The notes: a model not told the origin generated them from the letters alone. A stretch of DNA of 39,212 bases from an uncultured Bacteroidaceae bacterium (GCA_905234745.1 CAJOJD010000011.1:1-39212), one strand, 5' to 3'. Shown: positions 8,861 through 18,142, numbered from the stretch's first letter. Numbers and translations: made by a program.

Positions 8861-10279
8861 TTATGCGATATTTTGTTTGTCAAAACGACGTTTCCAAAGA
8901 ATATAAATAATCAGGAATGTCAATGCCGTTACTCCGGCAATGATATAGGCAATCCACGGAGCAAGACGGAACCCTTCGGGAGCCATAAAAATATATGTCA
9001 CTGTGACTATAGTCATGAACATGGCCGGGATAAGTGTTACCAGATACATCTTTTTCTTCTGGGTAAGATATACCGTTACAGCCCACAGCGTGAACACCGC
9101 AAGTGTCTGGTTGGACCAGGCAAAGTAACGCCATACAATATTGAAGCCCTCCTTGTCGCGGATGCTGTAGAGCAGAGCGGCCAGAGTAATCACGAACAGC
9201 GGGATGCTGATGGCAAGACGGCGTCCTATGGATTTCTGCTTGATCTTAAAGAAATCAGCAACGATAAGACGGGCCGAACGCAGAGCGGTATCACCGGTTG
9301 ATATGGGAGCAGCCACAACACCAAGTATTGCAAGCACGCCACCTACCTTGCCAAGCCAGGTCTTGGAAATCTCAAGGACGATCTGGGCTGCAGTGTGGTC
9401 TGTTCCGTGCTCACCGAAATATGCGGTGGCGGCAGCGGCCCAGATAAGAGCCACGATACCCTCGGATATCATTGCACCGTAGAAAACGACGCGGCCATTG
9501 GACTCATTGGTCATACATCGGGCCATAAGGGGTGATTGGGTTGCATGGAAGCCGCTTATGGCACCGCAGGCAATCGATATGAACATCATGGGGAATATGG
9601 GGTTCTTATCGTACTTGGTACCGAATCCGTTCCACATCTCGGGCAGTTCGGGACGCTCCACAAGCAGTGCAATCATTATTCCGAATGCCATGAACAGCAG
9701 GGCGGCGCCGAATATGGGATAGAACTTTCCGATAATCTTATCGATCGGGAACAGTGTTGCTATCAGATAATAGACGAATATAATGCCAATCCATGCGTTT
9801 ATTCCCACTGCGTTATTGGTGAGTCGTGCCAGTATGTCGGCCGGCTGGGAGATAAACACCGCACCCACAAGTATCAGCAGAACCAAAGAGAAGATTATGA
9901 AAACCTTCTGGACCGGACCGCCCAGATAACGGCCGATAAGCTGCGGCAGACTTTCGCCACCGTGGCGCATGGACATCATTCCCGACAGGTAATCGTGTAC
10001 GCTACCGGCAAAAATGGTTCCGAACACGATCCACAGGTAAGATGCCGTTCCGAACTTGGCACCCATGATGGCGCCGAATATCGGACCCAGACCTGCAATG
10101 TTGAGGAACTGGATCATATAGGCTTTCCAGGTAGGCATGGCGATATAATCCACGCCATCGGCCATACTCTTGGCCGGCACTTCACGGTTAGGATCAGCTC
10201 CAAAAAGGCGCTCAATGAATTTTCCGTAGAACACATAGCCCAGGACCAGGACTATCAAAGCTATCACGAACGTTAGCAT
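8861..10279 (-). CDS. cstA: CstA-family carbon starvation protein (peptide/pyruvate transporter family)
   Basis: 472 aa polytopic protein: 'FGADPNREVPAKSMADGVDYIAMPTWKAYMIQFLNIAGLGPIFGAIMGAKFGTASYLWIVFGTIFAGSVHDYLSGMMSMRHGGESLP' is diagnostic of CstA. Confidence 0.92.
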   Translation of the reverse strand: MLTFVIALIVLVLGYVFYGKFIERLFGADPNREVPAKSMADGVDYIAMPTWKAYMIQFLNIAGLGPIFGAIMGAKFGTASYLWIVFGTIFAGSVHDYLSGMMSMRHGGESLPQLIGRYLGGPVQKVFIIFSLVLLILVGAVFISQPADILARLTNNAVGINAWIGIIFVYYLIATLFPIDKIIGKFYPIFGAALLFMAFGIMIALLVERPELPEMWNGFGTKYDKNPIFPMMFISIACGAISGFHATQSPLMARCMTNESNGRVVFYGAMISEGIVALIWAAAATAYFGEHGTDHTAAQIVLEISKTWLGKVGGVLAILGVVAAPISTGDTALRSARLIVADFFKIKQKSIGRRLAISIPLFVITLAALLYSIRDKEGFNIVWRYFAWSNQTLAVFTLWAVTVYLTQKKKMYLVTLIPAMFMTIVTVTYIFMAPEGFRLAPWIAYIIAGVTALTFLIIYILWKRRFDKQNIA

Positions 10280-10288
10280 ATTGTCTTG

Positions 10289-13240
10289 TTACTTTATCAT
10301 TGCCTTGTTGTTTCGACCGTCAATGCAGATTTCCAGTTCGCGGTCAAATTTCACGTGACGCAGGAACTCTGTCTCCTCTACGACAGGCAGTTTCTCAAGC
10401 GCCTCATAGTCAAACACATCACCCCTACCAGAGAACGGATCGACATTGATGTAACCTGCATTGAACGATGTCAGGTTCTGGAAGAAATGGGTTCCCTGAC
10501 TGGGATCCACACGGAAATTCTCCAGACCGCATTCCACTATCACCTTTGCCTCCGATATGTCACCCCACTGAACGGGAACGCCAAGCGAAGGTATGCTTGA
10601 GCCCCATCGGCCGTAACCTATAAGGACATAGTTGAGTCCCTGAGTGCGCATACGGTTGTTCATGGCCGTAAGTTCACGGGCCATCTGCACGGTCTTCTGG
10701 GTATCGAACGTATCCTGTTTGAGATAGATGACATCGGTCAGGCCCTTGATCCAGCCTGTTCCGAGCGCGCTCTCCGACTTGATCAGGGCGCCTTCAGTAT
10801 CAATCTCATCCCAGTCAACATCCACGTTGCGGCTGTCAACTGATATGGGGCGTATCTGCAGGACATTGAACTTGGGCAGTTTGTTGGGGTCGCCGCCGCG
10901 GTCTATATCGGCCGCGAACTCTATCTCGACACCGCATTTCATCTCCTTGCGGGCTATGTCAAGCAGGTCATCCACTATCTCGGCCAGCGGGAATGTCTTG
11001 TACTTGAGCATCTGGGCGAACGTGATGAAACGGGGGCCGGTAGGATATGCCGAATCCACCATTCGCTGGTTCTCCAGGTCAAAGGTGCTGACCACATGCT
11101 TCAGGTTGCGGAACTTCTCACAGTCCGCTATGCTGATGCGCTCCAGGTTCACTGCATCATCGATTGATGTGGTGAACTTCTCCGGCTTGAGGTTCAGGGC
11201 GAACATTGACTTCTGGGTCTCGGTCATGGTCTGCTCAACTGTCGATGTCTGCAGCACATGCTTGGGGTACTTTGGTGAGAAACGCAGAACCTGGTCACCG
11301 TCAACCACAGCCTTGCCAAGTCCGAACGCCACCTTCACGATACCGTCCTCAGCCTTCTCATGGCCGATGGGATAGAAATTGACCGAACGGGCCACACCCG
11401 ACAGCGTCGGGAAGAAATAACCCTGGTCGCTGCTGCCGCATATCTCCTGCAGTATGATAGCCATCTTCTCTTCCGATATCACATTGGCCGTAGCGGTTAT
11501 GTAACTACGTGAAGATGCATAGAAGATTGATGCATATACGCTCTTGATAGCCTTGGAGAGCAGACGCAGCTGCTGGTCCTCATTGTCGGTGCGCGGAATC
11601 ATGTATGTTGAATAGACTCCGGCAAACGGCTGATAATAAGAGTCCTCCAGTTTGGACGACGAGCGCACGGCAAGCGGCTTGCGGATATTGTGTATGAATA
11701 CCTTGAGGTTGTCAATCAGGTCACGCGGCAGGGTCGATGCCACGAACTCGGCCAGGATCTCCTCATCGGATATATCAGAGTTGATAACGTACTGCAAGCC
11801 GTTATCAATGATAAACCTGTCAAAATACTCGGTGGTTATGACAAGCGTACGGGGTGTGGTGATACGCACATCCTCATATTTGTCAAACATATCGTACTTG
11901 ACAAGGATGTGGTTCAGGAAAGCCAGTCCACGCGCCTTACCGCCCAGCGAGCCGTTACCCAGACGGGCAAACCTTATGGTATCGTTGTATGTCTTGGGAT
12001 CAAAACGTGCCACGACGCCCACGCCCTGGTTGAGACGGAAATCATGTATCATCTTAAGGTTGATACGGCGTATCTCCGGCAACTCGGCATCGTTATGGAT
12101 GGTGAGCGGACGCAGCTGTTTGCCAAGTGCGAACAGACCGCGGGCAAACAGCCAGCGGGATATGTAATTCTTATCGGAAAGACGGCGGAAATCGCGGTCC
12201 GATATATTCTTGATGATCTTCTCGAATCCGTACAGGTCACTGGCACGCAGCAGCTCCTCACCCGTGTTGGGATCGGTCACCACAAAATCACCGAATCCGA
12301 ATTCACGGCCGATGTACTCCGACAGGTCATGTGTCAGTGTCTTTGAGGTCTTTACGACAAAGCCCACGCCCAACTGCTCGGCAACTTCACGCATACTCTC
12401 CTGTGACGACTGCATCAGTATGGGCATGGTGGGGTTATCGGCATGGATGTGGTTGCAAAGGTCAATACCAGCATCCAGTTTTTCCTGCTCGGGAGCATCG
12501 TCCTTATGGATTACGAAACCTATGTCCGATATCACTCCCAGTATGTTCTGCTTGTAACGCTCATACAACTCGACGGCCTCATCATAACAGGTAGCCATGA
12601 GTATCTTGGGGCGCGAGCGCTTGCGCAGGGTCTGCTGTTTCTCGTTTAGGGTATCACGGATAGCCTCGCTGTTCTGCTGCAGTACCAGTTTGTAGAGAAC
12701 GGGCAGATAGGTTGAGTAGTAACGCACCGAGTCCTCAATCAGAAGTATGGCGCGGACGCCCTCCTCCAGTATGTCGTGCTCGGCATTCATGCGGTCCTCA
12801 AGCAGCTTGATGATGGCAATCATCAGGTCGGTGGAGTTATTCCAGCAGAAGAACCAGTCTATGGCGCTGTTCGCGCGGTCCTGCATGCGGTTGTAGATCT
12901 CACGCGAGAATGTGGCCAGCAGCACGATGGGCGTATCGGGTGCAATCTCCTTCATCTGCTTGGAGAAATCAAACACATCGATCTCACCCACGTTGTACAT
13001 GGTGATCACCAGGTCGAATGACATATCGGACTTGGCAAGTTCCAATGCCTCGACGGTGGTCGATACACGTACAATGTCTGGCGGGTTACTCAAGTTCAAC
13101 TCCGCATAGTCCTGTGCAATCTGTGCCTCAATATGACCGTCCTCCTCGAGTGAGTAGCTGTCATAATTGTTGCAAACCAGAAGTATACGGCGTATCCTCC
13201 TGGCCATGAGTTCGGCATGATGTCTCTCCTTCTCTTCCAT
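10289..13240 (-). CDS. PEP synthase-like protein: N-terminal receiver-like region plus PPDK_N (PEP/pyruvate-binding ATP-grasp) domain
   Basis: Start MEEKERHHAEL at 13240. C-terminal half has 'GNGSLGGKARGLAFLNHIL', 'KPLAVRSSSKLEDSYYQPFAGVYSTY', 'LQIRPIS' typical of PPDK_N; N-terminal half has 'RILLVCNNYDSY...FDLVITMYNVG...PIVLLATFS' receiver-like. Confidence 0.85.
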   Translation of the reverse strand: MEEKERHHAELMARRIRRILLVCNNYDSYSLEEDGHIEAQIAQDYAELNLSNPPDIVRVSTTVEALELAKSDMSFDLVITMYNVGEIDVFDFSKQMKEIAPDTPIVLLATFSREIYNRMQDRANSAIDWFFCWNNSTDLMIAIIKLLEDRMNAEHDILEEGVRAILLIEDSVRYYSTYLPVLYKLVLQQNSEAIRDTLNEKQQTLRKRSRPKILMATCYDEAVELYERYKQNILGVISDIGFVIHKDDAPEQEKLDAGIDLCNHIHADNPTMPILMQSSQESMREVAEQLGVGFVVKTSKTLTHDLSEYIGREFGFGDFVVTDPNTGEELLRASDLYGFEKIIKNISDRDFRRLSDKNYISRWLFARGLFALGKQLRPLTIHNDAELPEIRRINLKMIHDFRLNQGVGVVARFDPKTYNDTIRFARLGNGSLGGKARGLAFLNHILVKYDMFDKYEDVRITTPRTLVITTEYFDRFIIDNGLQYVINSDISDEEILAEFVASTLPRDLIDNLKVFIHNIRKPLAVRSSSKLEDSYYQPFAGVYSTYMIPRTDNEDQQLRLLSKAIKSVYASIFYASSRSYITATANVISEEKMAIILQEICGSSDQGYFFPTLSGVARSVNFYPIGHEKAEDGIVKVAFGLGKAVVDGDQVLRFSPKYPKHVLQTSTVEQTMTETQKSMFALNLKPEKFTTSIDDAVNLERISIADCEKFRNLKHVVSTFDLENQRMVDSAYPTGPRFITFAQMLKYKTFPLAEIVDDLLDIARKEMKCGVEIEFAADIDRGGDPNKLPKFNVLQIRPISVDSRNVDVDWDEIDTEGALIKSESALGTGWIKGLTDVIYLKQDTFDTQKTVQMARELTAMNNRMRTQGLNYVLIGYGRWGSSIPSLGVPVQWGDISEAKVIVECGLENFRVDPSQGTHFFQNLTSFNAGYINVDPFSGRGDVFDYEALEKLPVVEETEFLRHVKFDRELEICIDGRNNKAMIK

Positions 13241-13250
13241 CTTATATAAT

Positions 13251-13283
13251 TTGGGCTGGCCCAGAATCTCTAAGCCAGCCCAA
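13251..13283 (-). terminator. Perfect inverted repeat (10-bp stem, 13-nt loop) between gdhA and the PEP synthase-like gene
   Basis: TTGGGCTGGC (13251-13260) / GCCAGCCCAA (13274-13283). Confidence 0.55.
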
Positions 13284-13302
13284 AAATAGTTATTAATAAG
13301 GA

Positions 13303-14658
13303 TTATACCAAACCCTGCTCGCACATTGCATTCGCAACCTTGATGAAGCCGGCGATGTTGGCGCCCTTCACGTAGTTGATGTAGCCGTCCTCCTCGGTAC
13401 CGTACTTAACGCAGGCTGCGTGGATATCGGACATGATGCGATGCAGCTTCTCGTCAACCTCCTCAGCGGTCCACTTAAGACGCATTGAGTTCTGTGACAT
13501 CTCAAGACCTGATGTTGATACACCACCGGCGTTTGAAGCCTTACCGGGTGAATACAGCATCTTGTTCTTCTGGAACAGAGCTATTGCATCGGGAGTGGTA
13601 GGCATGTTGGCACCCTCGGTTACGCAGTAGCAACCGTTGGCAACCAGCTTCTCGGCATCCTTGAGCTCGATCTCGTTCTGAGTAGCGCAAGGCATAGCGA
13701 TGTCGCACTTGACTCCCCAAGGACGCTCGCCCTCAAAGTACTTGGCGTTAGGATACTGCTTTACATACTCCTTGATACGGCCACGGATAACGTTCTTGAG
13801 GTTCTTTACATAAGCGATCTTCTCCTCGGTCATGCCCTCGGGATCGTAGATGTAACCGTTTGAATCAGAGAAGGTAACAACCTTGGCACCCAGACGCATT
13901 GCCTTCTCGGCTGCATACTGAGCAACGTTACCTGAACCTGAGATAACAACTGTCTGGCCCTTGAATGACTTACCGCGTGTAGCAAGCATATCCTGAGCAA
14001 AGTAGCAAGCACCGTAACCGGTTGCCTCGGGACGCAGCAGGCTACCGCCCCAGCACTGACCCTTACCGGTATAAGTACCAGTCCACTCGTTCTTGAGCTT
14101 CTTGTACTGACCGAACATGAAACCAACCTCACGGCCGCCTACACCTATATCACCAGCAGGTACATCAGTGTCAGGACCGATATGACGATAAAGCTCGTTG
14201 ATGAAGCTCTGGCAGAAACGCATTACCTCAGCGTCTGACTTGCCGCGCGGGCTGAAGTCTGAACCACCCTTGGCACCACCCATAGGCAGTGTGGTAAGGC
14301 TGTTCTTGAAGGTCTGCTCAAAAGCAAGGAACTTCATGATGCTCAGGTTAACGCTTGAGTGGAAACGTACACCACCCTTGTACGGGCCGATGGCGCTGTT
14401 CATCTGTACGCGGAAACCGCGGTTTACATGAATCTCACCTTTGTCATCCATCCAGGGAACACGGAACATGATAACTCTCTCGGGCTCAACGATACGCTCC
14501 ATGATCTTCTGATCCAGGAGGTAAGGGTTCTGAAGGATATAGGGAGCAACGCTCTCTACAACCTCACTAACTGCCTGATGGAATTCCTTCTCACCGGGAT
14601 TCTTGGCTATAAGCTCAGCCATGAATTTCTCAACGTAATTCTTTACCTGCTTGTCCAT
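13303..14658 (-). CDS. gdhA: NADP-type glutamate dehydrogenase
   Basis: 451 aa; 'VNRGFRVQMNSAIGPYKGGVRFHSSVNLSIMKFLAFEQTFKNSLTTLPMGGAKGGSDFSPRGKSDAEVMRFCQSF' is diagnostic. Confidence 0.97.
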   Translation of the reverse strand: MDKQVKNYVEKFMAELIAKNPGEKEFHQAVSEVVESVAPYILQNPYLLDQKIMERIVEPERVIMFRVPWMDDKGEIHVNRGFRVQMNSAIGPYKGGVRFHSSVNLSIMKFLAFEQTFKNSLTTLPMGGAKGGSDFSPRGKSDAEVMRFCQSFINELYRHIGPDTDVPAGDIGVGGREVGFMFGQYKKLKNEWTGTYTGKGQCWGGSLLRPEATGYGACYFAQDMLATRGKSFKGQTVVISGSGNVAQYAAEKAMRLGAKVVTFSDSNGYIYDPEGMTEEKIAYVKNLKNVIRGRIKEYVKQYPNAKYFEGERPWGVKCDIAMPCATQNEIELKDAEKLVANGCYCVTEGANMPTTPDAIALFQKNKMLYSPGKASNAGGVSTSGLEMSQNSMRLKWTAEEVDEKLHRIMSDIHAACVKYGTEEDGYINYVKGANIAGFIKVANAMCEQGLV

Positions 14659-14710
14659 AGTTTTTGCAAATAATTTGTATATTGTGTTATTTTGTTATCA
14701 AAATCGTTTG

Positions 14711-14718
14711 CAAAGTTA
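14711..14718 (-). promoter_or_regulatory. Bacteroidales -7 box TAACTTTG for gdhA
   Basis: CAAAGTTA on plus, ~53 nt upstream of the gdhA ATG. Confidence 0.5.
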
Positions 14719-14874
14719 CCATTTGTCATCAAAACAAGCAAAGAAAGCGCAAATATTTTCACTTATTTTATGTAAATAATTCATTTTGATATGCAAAATG
14801 TCAGAAAAACGCCCATTTTCACTCGTTTTGGGCATAAATATGCGTCATTCCGGCTCTCTTCTATTCATTTTGTC

Positions 14875-14917
14875 AAAAATGGTACCATTGGGGTCAGACC
14901 CCTTTGGTACCATTTTT
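14875..14917. repeat. Palindromic element copy 1: AAAAATGGTACCA-TT-GGGGTCAGACCCC-TT-TGGTACCATTTTT
   Basis: Near-perfect 43-nt palindrome centred on A14896, with a terminal A-tract and U-tract. Confidence 0.85.
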
Positions 14918-14918
14918 A

Positions 14919-14926
14919 TATCTTTG
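14919..14926 (+). promoter_or_regulatory. Bacteroidales -7 box TATCTTTG for the epimerase gene
   Basis: TAnnTTTG match 18 nt before the ATG at 14945, directly abutting palindrome copy 1. Confidence 0.45.
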
Positions 14927-14944
14927 CACACAAATACAAAAAGC

Positions 14945-15982
14945 ATGAAGATACTTGTAACGGGAGCAGCCGGATTCATCGGCTCAAAACTGGCTTACCG
15001 CCTGGCTCAGCGCGGTGATGAGGTCGTGGGATTGGACAACATCAATGATTATTACGATGTGCGCCTCAAACTTGGACGCCTTACCCAATGCGGTATAATT
15101 TCCCATAGCGGCCGATACATAGACGGCTCCATTCGCGAGAGCACTCTGTTCACGAACTACCGCTTTATAAAAATGGATCTGGCCGACCGGGGGCAGATGA
15201 CAGAGTTTTTCCAGCAGGAAAAGTTTGACATAGTAGTCAATCTGGCTGCACAGGCTGGTGTCCGATACTCAATCACCAATCCCTATGCTTATCTGGACAG
15301 CAACCTGGTGGGATTCATGAACGTGCTGGAGTGCTGCCGCCACAATGATGTGAAGTATCTGGTCTATGCATCGTCATCATCGGTCTATGGAATGAATGAC
15401 AAGGTTCCGTTCTCTGAGGATGACCGCGTGGATAATCCCGTAAGCCTGTACGCCGCCACCAAGAAGGCCAACGAGCTTATGGCCCACTCCTACAGCAAAC
15501 TGTACGGCCTGCCCACCACAGGACTCCGTTTCTTTACCGTTTACGGTCCCTGGGGACGTCCCGATATGGCACCCATGCTCTTTGCCACAGCCATCAGCAA
15601 GGGAGAGCCCATCAAGGTATTCAACAACGGCAACCTGAGCCGCGACTTTACCTATATAGATGATATAGTGGAGGGCACCATCCAGGTAATCGACCATCAG
15701 CCCGTAGCAGAGCAATGCCCCAACAACGTTCCCTGGAAGGTATATAATATAGGTTGCTCACAGCCCGTCCAGCTGATGGATTTCATCAATGAGATTGAGA
15801 GCGCCCTTGGCGTAGAGGCTAACAAGATATTTCTGCCCATGCAGCAGGGCGATGTGCTTAAGACTTATGCCGATACCTCCAAGCTGGAAAAGGAGTGCGG
15901 TTACAAGCCCTCCACCAGCCTTCACGAGGGAATCGGCAAATTCATAGACTGGTTCAAATCCGACCTTAACCCGCTGAAATGA
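14945..15982 (+). CDS. NAD-dependent epimerase/dehydratase, CapI/UDP-glucuronate 4-epimerase-like
   Basis: MKILVTGAAGFIGSKLAYRLAQRGDEVVGLDNINDYYDVRLKLGRL; SDR Rossmann motif and DNINDYYDVRLK signature. Start at 14945, not at the ORF-track start of 14786. Confidence 0.92.
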   Translation: MKILVTGAAGFIGSKLAYRLAQRGDEVVGLDNINDYYDVRLKLGRLTQCGIISHSGRYIDGSIRESTLFTNYRFIKMDLADRGQMTEFFQQEKFDIVVNLAAQAGVRYSITNPYAYLDSNLVGFMNVLECCRHNDVKYLVYASSSSVYGMNDKVPFSEDDRVDNPVSLYAATKKANELMAHSYSKLYGLPTTGLRFFTVYGPWGRPDMAPMLFATAISKGEPIKVFNNGNLSRDFTYIDDIVEGTIQVIDHQPVAEQCPNNVPWKVYNIGCSQPVQLMDFINEIESALGVEANKIFLPMQQGDVLKTYADTSKLEKECGYKPSTSLHEGIGKFIDWFKSDLNPLK

Positions 15983-16010
15983 CACAAAGGGGTCAGACCC
16001 TATTGTGTTA
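15980..16010. repeat. Palindromic element copy 2: TGACACAAAGGGGTCAGACCCTATTGTGTTA
   Basis: Same core as copies 1, 3 and 4; includes the TGA stop of the epimerase and the TAG (minus, 16000-16002) stop of the asparaginase. Confidence 0.85.
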
Positions 16011-17031
16011 TACCGCCGCGGATGTTCTTGTCAAGAAGGCTCTTGACCTGAGCGTTGCCTTTGGTGCTGCCCATAAGGAAGAAGAGTTTGGCAAGGGCGG
16101 CCTCGGTAGTCATGTCACCACCCGATACCACACCTGCGTCACGCAGGGCGCAACCCGTAGCGTAAAGGTCCATATTCACCGTACCGGCCAGGCACTGGGT
16201 TACGTTGAGCAGTATCTTGCCCATGGCCGATGCCTCCCGCACAATCTGTATGAACCAATCCTTTGATATGGCGTTGCCCGATCCATAGGTCTCTATGATT
16301 ACGGCACGGGTTTCAGGGCCCAGCAAAATGTTGCGGACCACCTGCGGCGTTATGCCCGGATGCACCTCAAGAATTGATACCCGGGTATCGAGTTCGGTAT
16401 GTATGATGAGAGGTTTGCCCGTGGCGGGCGCTATCATCTTGCGGTTGTAGCGAATGTCTATTCCGGCAGTTGCCAGAGGCGGATAATTGGGCGAACGGAA
16501 TGCGTTGAACGATGTGGCATCGGCCTTGGTGCTGCGGTTGCCGCGCAGAAGCTGGGAGTTGAAGAATATGCAGACCTCAGGCACAACGGCGCTGCCGTCA
16601 GGATTCTTTGCCACAGCGATCTCGACCGATGAAATCAGGTTCTCCTTGCCATCGGTACGCGGACGCCCCACAGGCAGCTGGCTTCCTGTAAATATCACAG
16701 GCTTGGAGAGGTTCTCCAGCATGAAACTAAGGGCCGATGCCGAATAAGCCATGGTATCGGTTCCGTGCAGGATCACGAATCCGTCATACTCATCATAACG
16801 GTCACGGATAATCTCAGCCAGACGAATCCACAGCCCGGGTTCAACATCGGACGAATCTATCAGCGGGGAGAATGTATAGTGGTCAATACGGCATGTGAAC
16901 TTGCTCAGTTCAGGCACGGACTCGATCAGTCCGTCAAAGTCAAACGGGGTGAGCATTCCGCGCTCATCCTCTTTCATGCCTATGGTACCGCCGGTATAAA
17001 TGAGCAGTACCGATGAACCGCCCTTAGTCAT
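16000..17031 (-). CDS. ansA: Type I L-asparaginase
   Basis: 343 aa; 'VLLIYTGGTIGMKEDERG' and 'DGFVILHGTDTMAYSASALSFMLENLSKPVIFTGSQLP' motifs. Confidence 0.93.
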   Translation of the reverse strand: MTKGGSSVLLIYTGGTIGMKEDERGMLTPFDFDGLIESVPELSKFTCRIDHYTFSPLIDSSDVEPGLWIRLAEIIRDRYDEYDGFVILHGTDTMAYSASALSFMLENLSKPVIFTGSQLPVGRPRTDGKENLISSVEIAVAKNPDGSAVVPEVCIFFNSQLLRGNRSTKADATSFNAFRSPNYPPLATAGIDIRYNRKMIAPATGKPLIIHTELDTRVSILEVHPGITPQVVRNILLGPETRAVIIETYGSGNAISKDWFIQIVREASAMGKILLNVTQCLAGTVNMDLYATGCALRDAGVVSGGDMTTEAALAKLFFLMGSTKGNAQVKSLLDKNIRGGITQ

Positions 17032-17038
17032 AATCCTT

Positions 17039-18142
17039 TCAGTAAATTGCTACGCACTCCATCTCCACCAGCCAGCCCGGACGGCAGACGGGAGCCTGAA
17101 CGATGACGCGGGGACAATCGGGAAAACGGGTGTCAAATATTTTCTTAACAACAGAATAGTCTGCGGCATCCCGCAGATAAACTATCATGGAGCCCACCTG
17201 GCCGAATCCGCAACCGGCCTCGGACAACAGGACCCCCACATTCTCAATCATGCGGTTGGTCTGGCTCACGATATCTCCTTCGTAGAGAATCTTGCCTTTA
17301 TTGTCGATGCTCGCGGTTCCTGAAATGTAAACGTGCTTACGGTCCGGATACTCGACCATAGTTCCGCGCTCAAACCTTACGCCGTACTGCGACGTACGGT
17401 TCAGATGGCTTTCGCCGTGAAGATATTTTACCAGAACGCCGGGGCCCGAAACGGCTACGGCATCAAGCATCACTTTATTACGGCAGTCAGCCGTGTGGCC
17501 CTCAATGCCGGTACTGGCAATGAAGTGCGTATCTGTCGTGAGTCCGTGACGGTCAAATACGGTGTTCCGGCCATCGACCACACCCTTGTAATTGACATCT
17601 ATGTTCTGGACAAACAGCCAGGTGCGCATGCAGTTGGTCTCGAGCGTGAGGCCCTGCGATTCCAATCCGGCACTCAGTTCATCAAGCAGCGCTACGGTCT
17701 GATGGTAGGAGCCCTCGCTGTCGGACAGACCACCTGTAAACCAATACTCGTCAATGCCTCTTTCGGTCACTTTGTACATCCTCTCCCCTACGCGGCAGAT
17801 AGCGGCCGACTGACGGCACCAGACCATTGCGGCTATCTTGGTCCCGTTAAGCGGAGCCTGGCCGATGACCGATACAGGGCAGTCAAAACCAAGACGTACG
17901 GTAAGCACCGCAGTCTGATTGGCGGGATCGCTCAGGAAGAAACGCATCAGCACGGGAGTGCCATCGGCCTCTACTACATCGTGCAGTTTGAGCAGCAGCA
18001 CTTCAAGCTGGCTCTCAAACGGCATGAACGCATCGGTAAGGGTCAGGACCGTGAATGATTCCATGGCGAACCCCGCACCCTCTGCGGACCATCTTGCGGT
18101 CTGCATCAGAACGTCTTTATCGGTGTATGTAGAGTAAAGCAT
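17039..18142 (-). CDS. RidA/YjgF-superfamily two-region protein, FkbO/Hyg5 chorismatase-like
   Basis: Likely start MLYSTYTDKDVL at 18142. C-terminal RidA-like 'KHVYISGTASIDNKGKILYEGDIVSQTNRMIENVGVLLSEAGCGFGQVGSMIVYLRDAADYSVVKKIFDTRFPDCPRVIVQAPVCRPGWLVEMECVA'. Confidence 0.7.
   Translation of the reverse strand: MLYSTYTDKDVLMQTARWSAEGAGFAMESFTVLTLTDAFMPFESQLEVLLLKLHDVVEADGTPVLMRFFLSDPANQTAVLTVRLGFDCPVSVIGQAPLNGTKIAAMVWCRQSAAICRVGERMYKVTERGIDEYWFTGGLSDSEGSYHQTVALLDELSAGLESQGLTLETNCMRTWLFVQNIDVNYKGVVDGRNTVFDRHGLTTDTHFIASTGIEGHTADCRNKVMLDAVAVSGPGVLVKYLHGESHLNRTSQYGVRFERGTMVEYPDRKHVYISGTASIDNKGKILYEGDIVSQTNRMIENVGVLLSEAGCGFGQVGSMIVYLRDAADYSVVKKIFDTRFPDCPRVIVQAPVCRPGWLVEMECVAIY

Noticed and set aside
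14786-14944. N-terminal extension of the epimerase ORF (53 aa upstream of MKILVTG)
   Set aside because: The extension would translate the palindromic repeat and promoter box; MKILVTGAAGFIGS is the normal SDR N-terminus.
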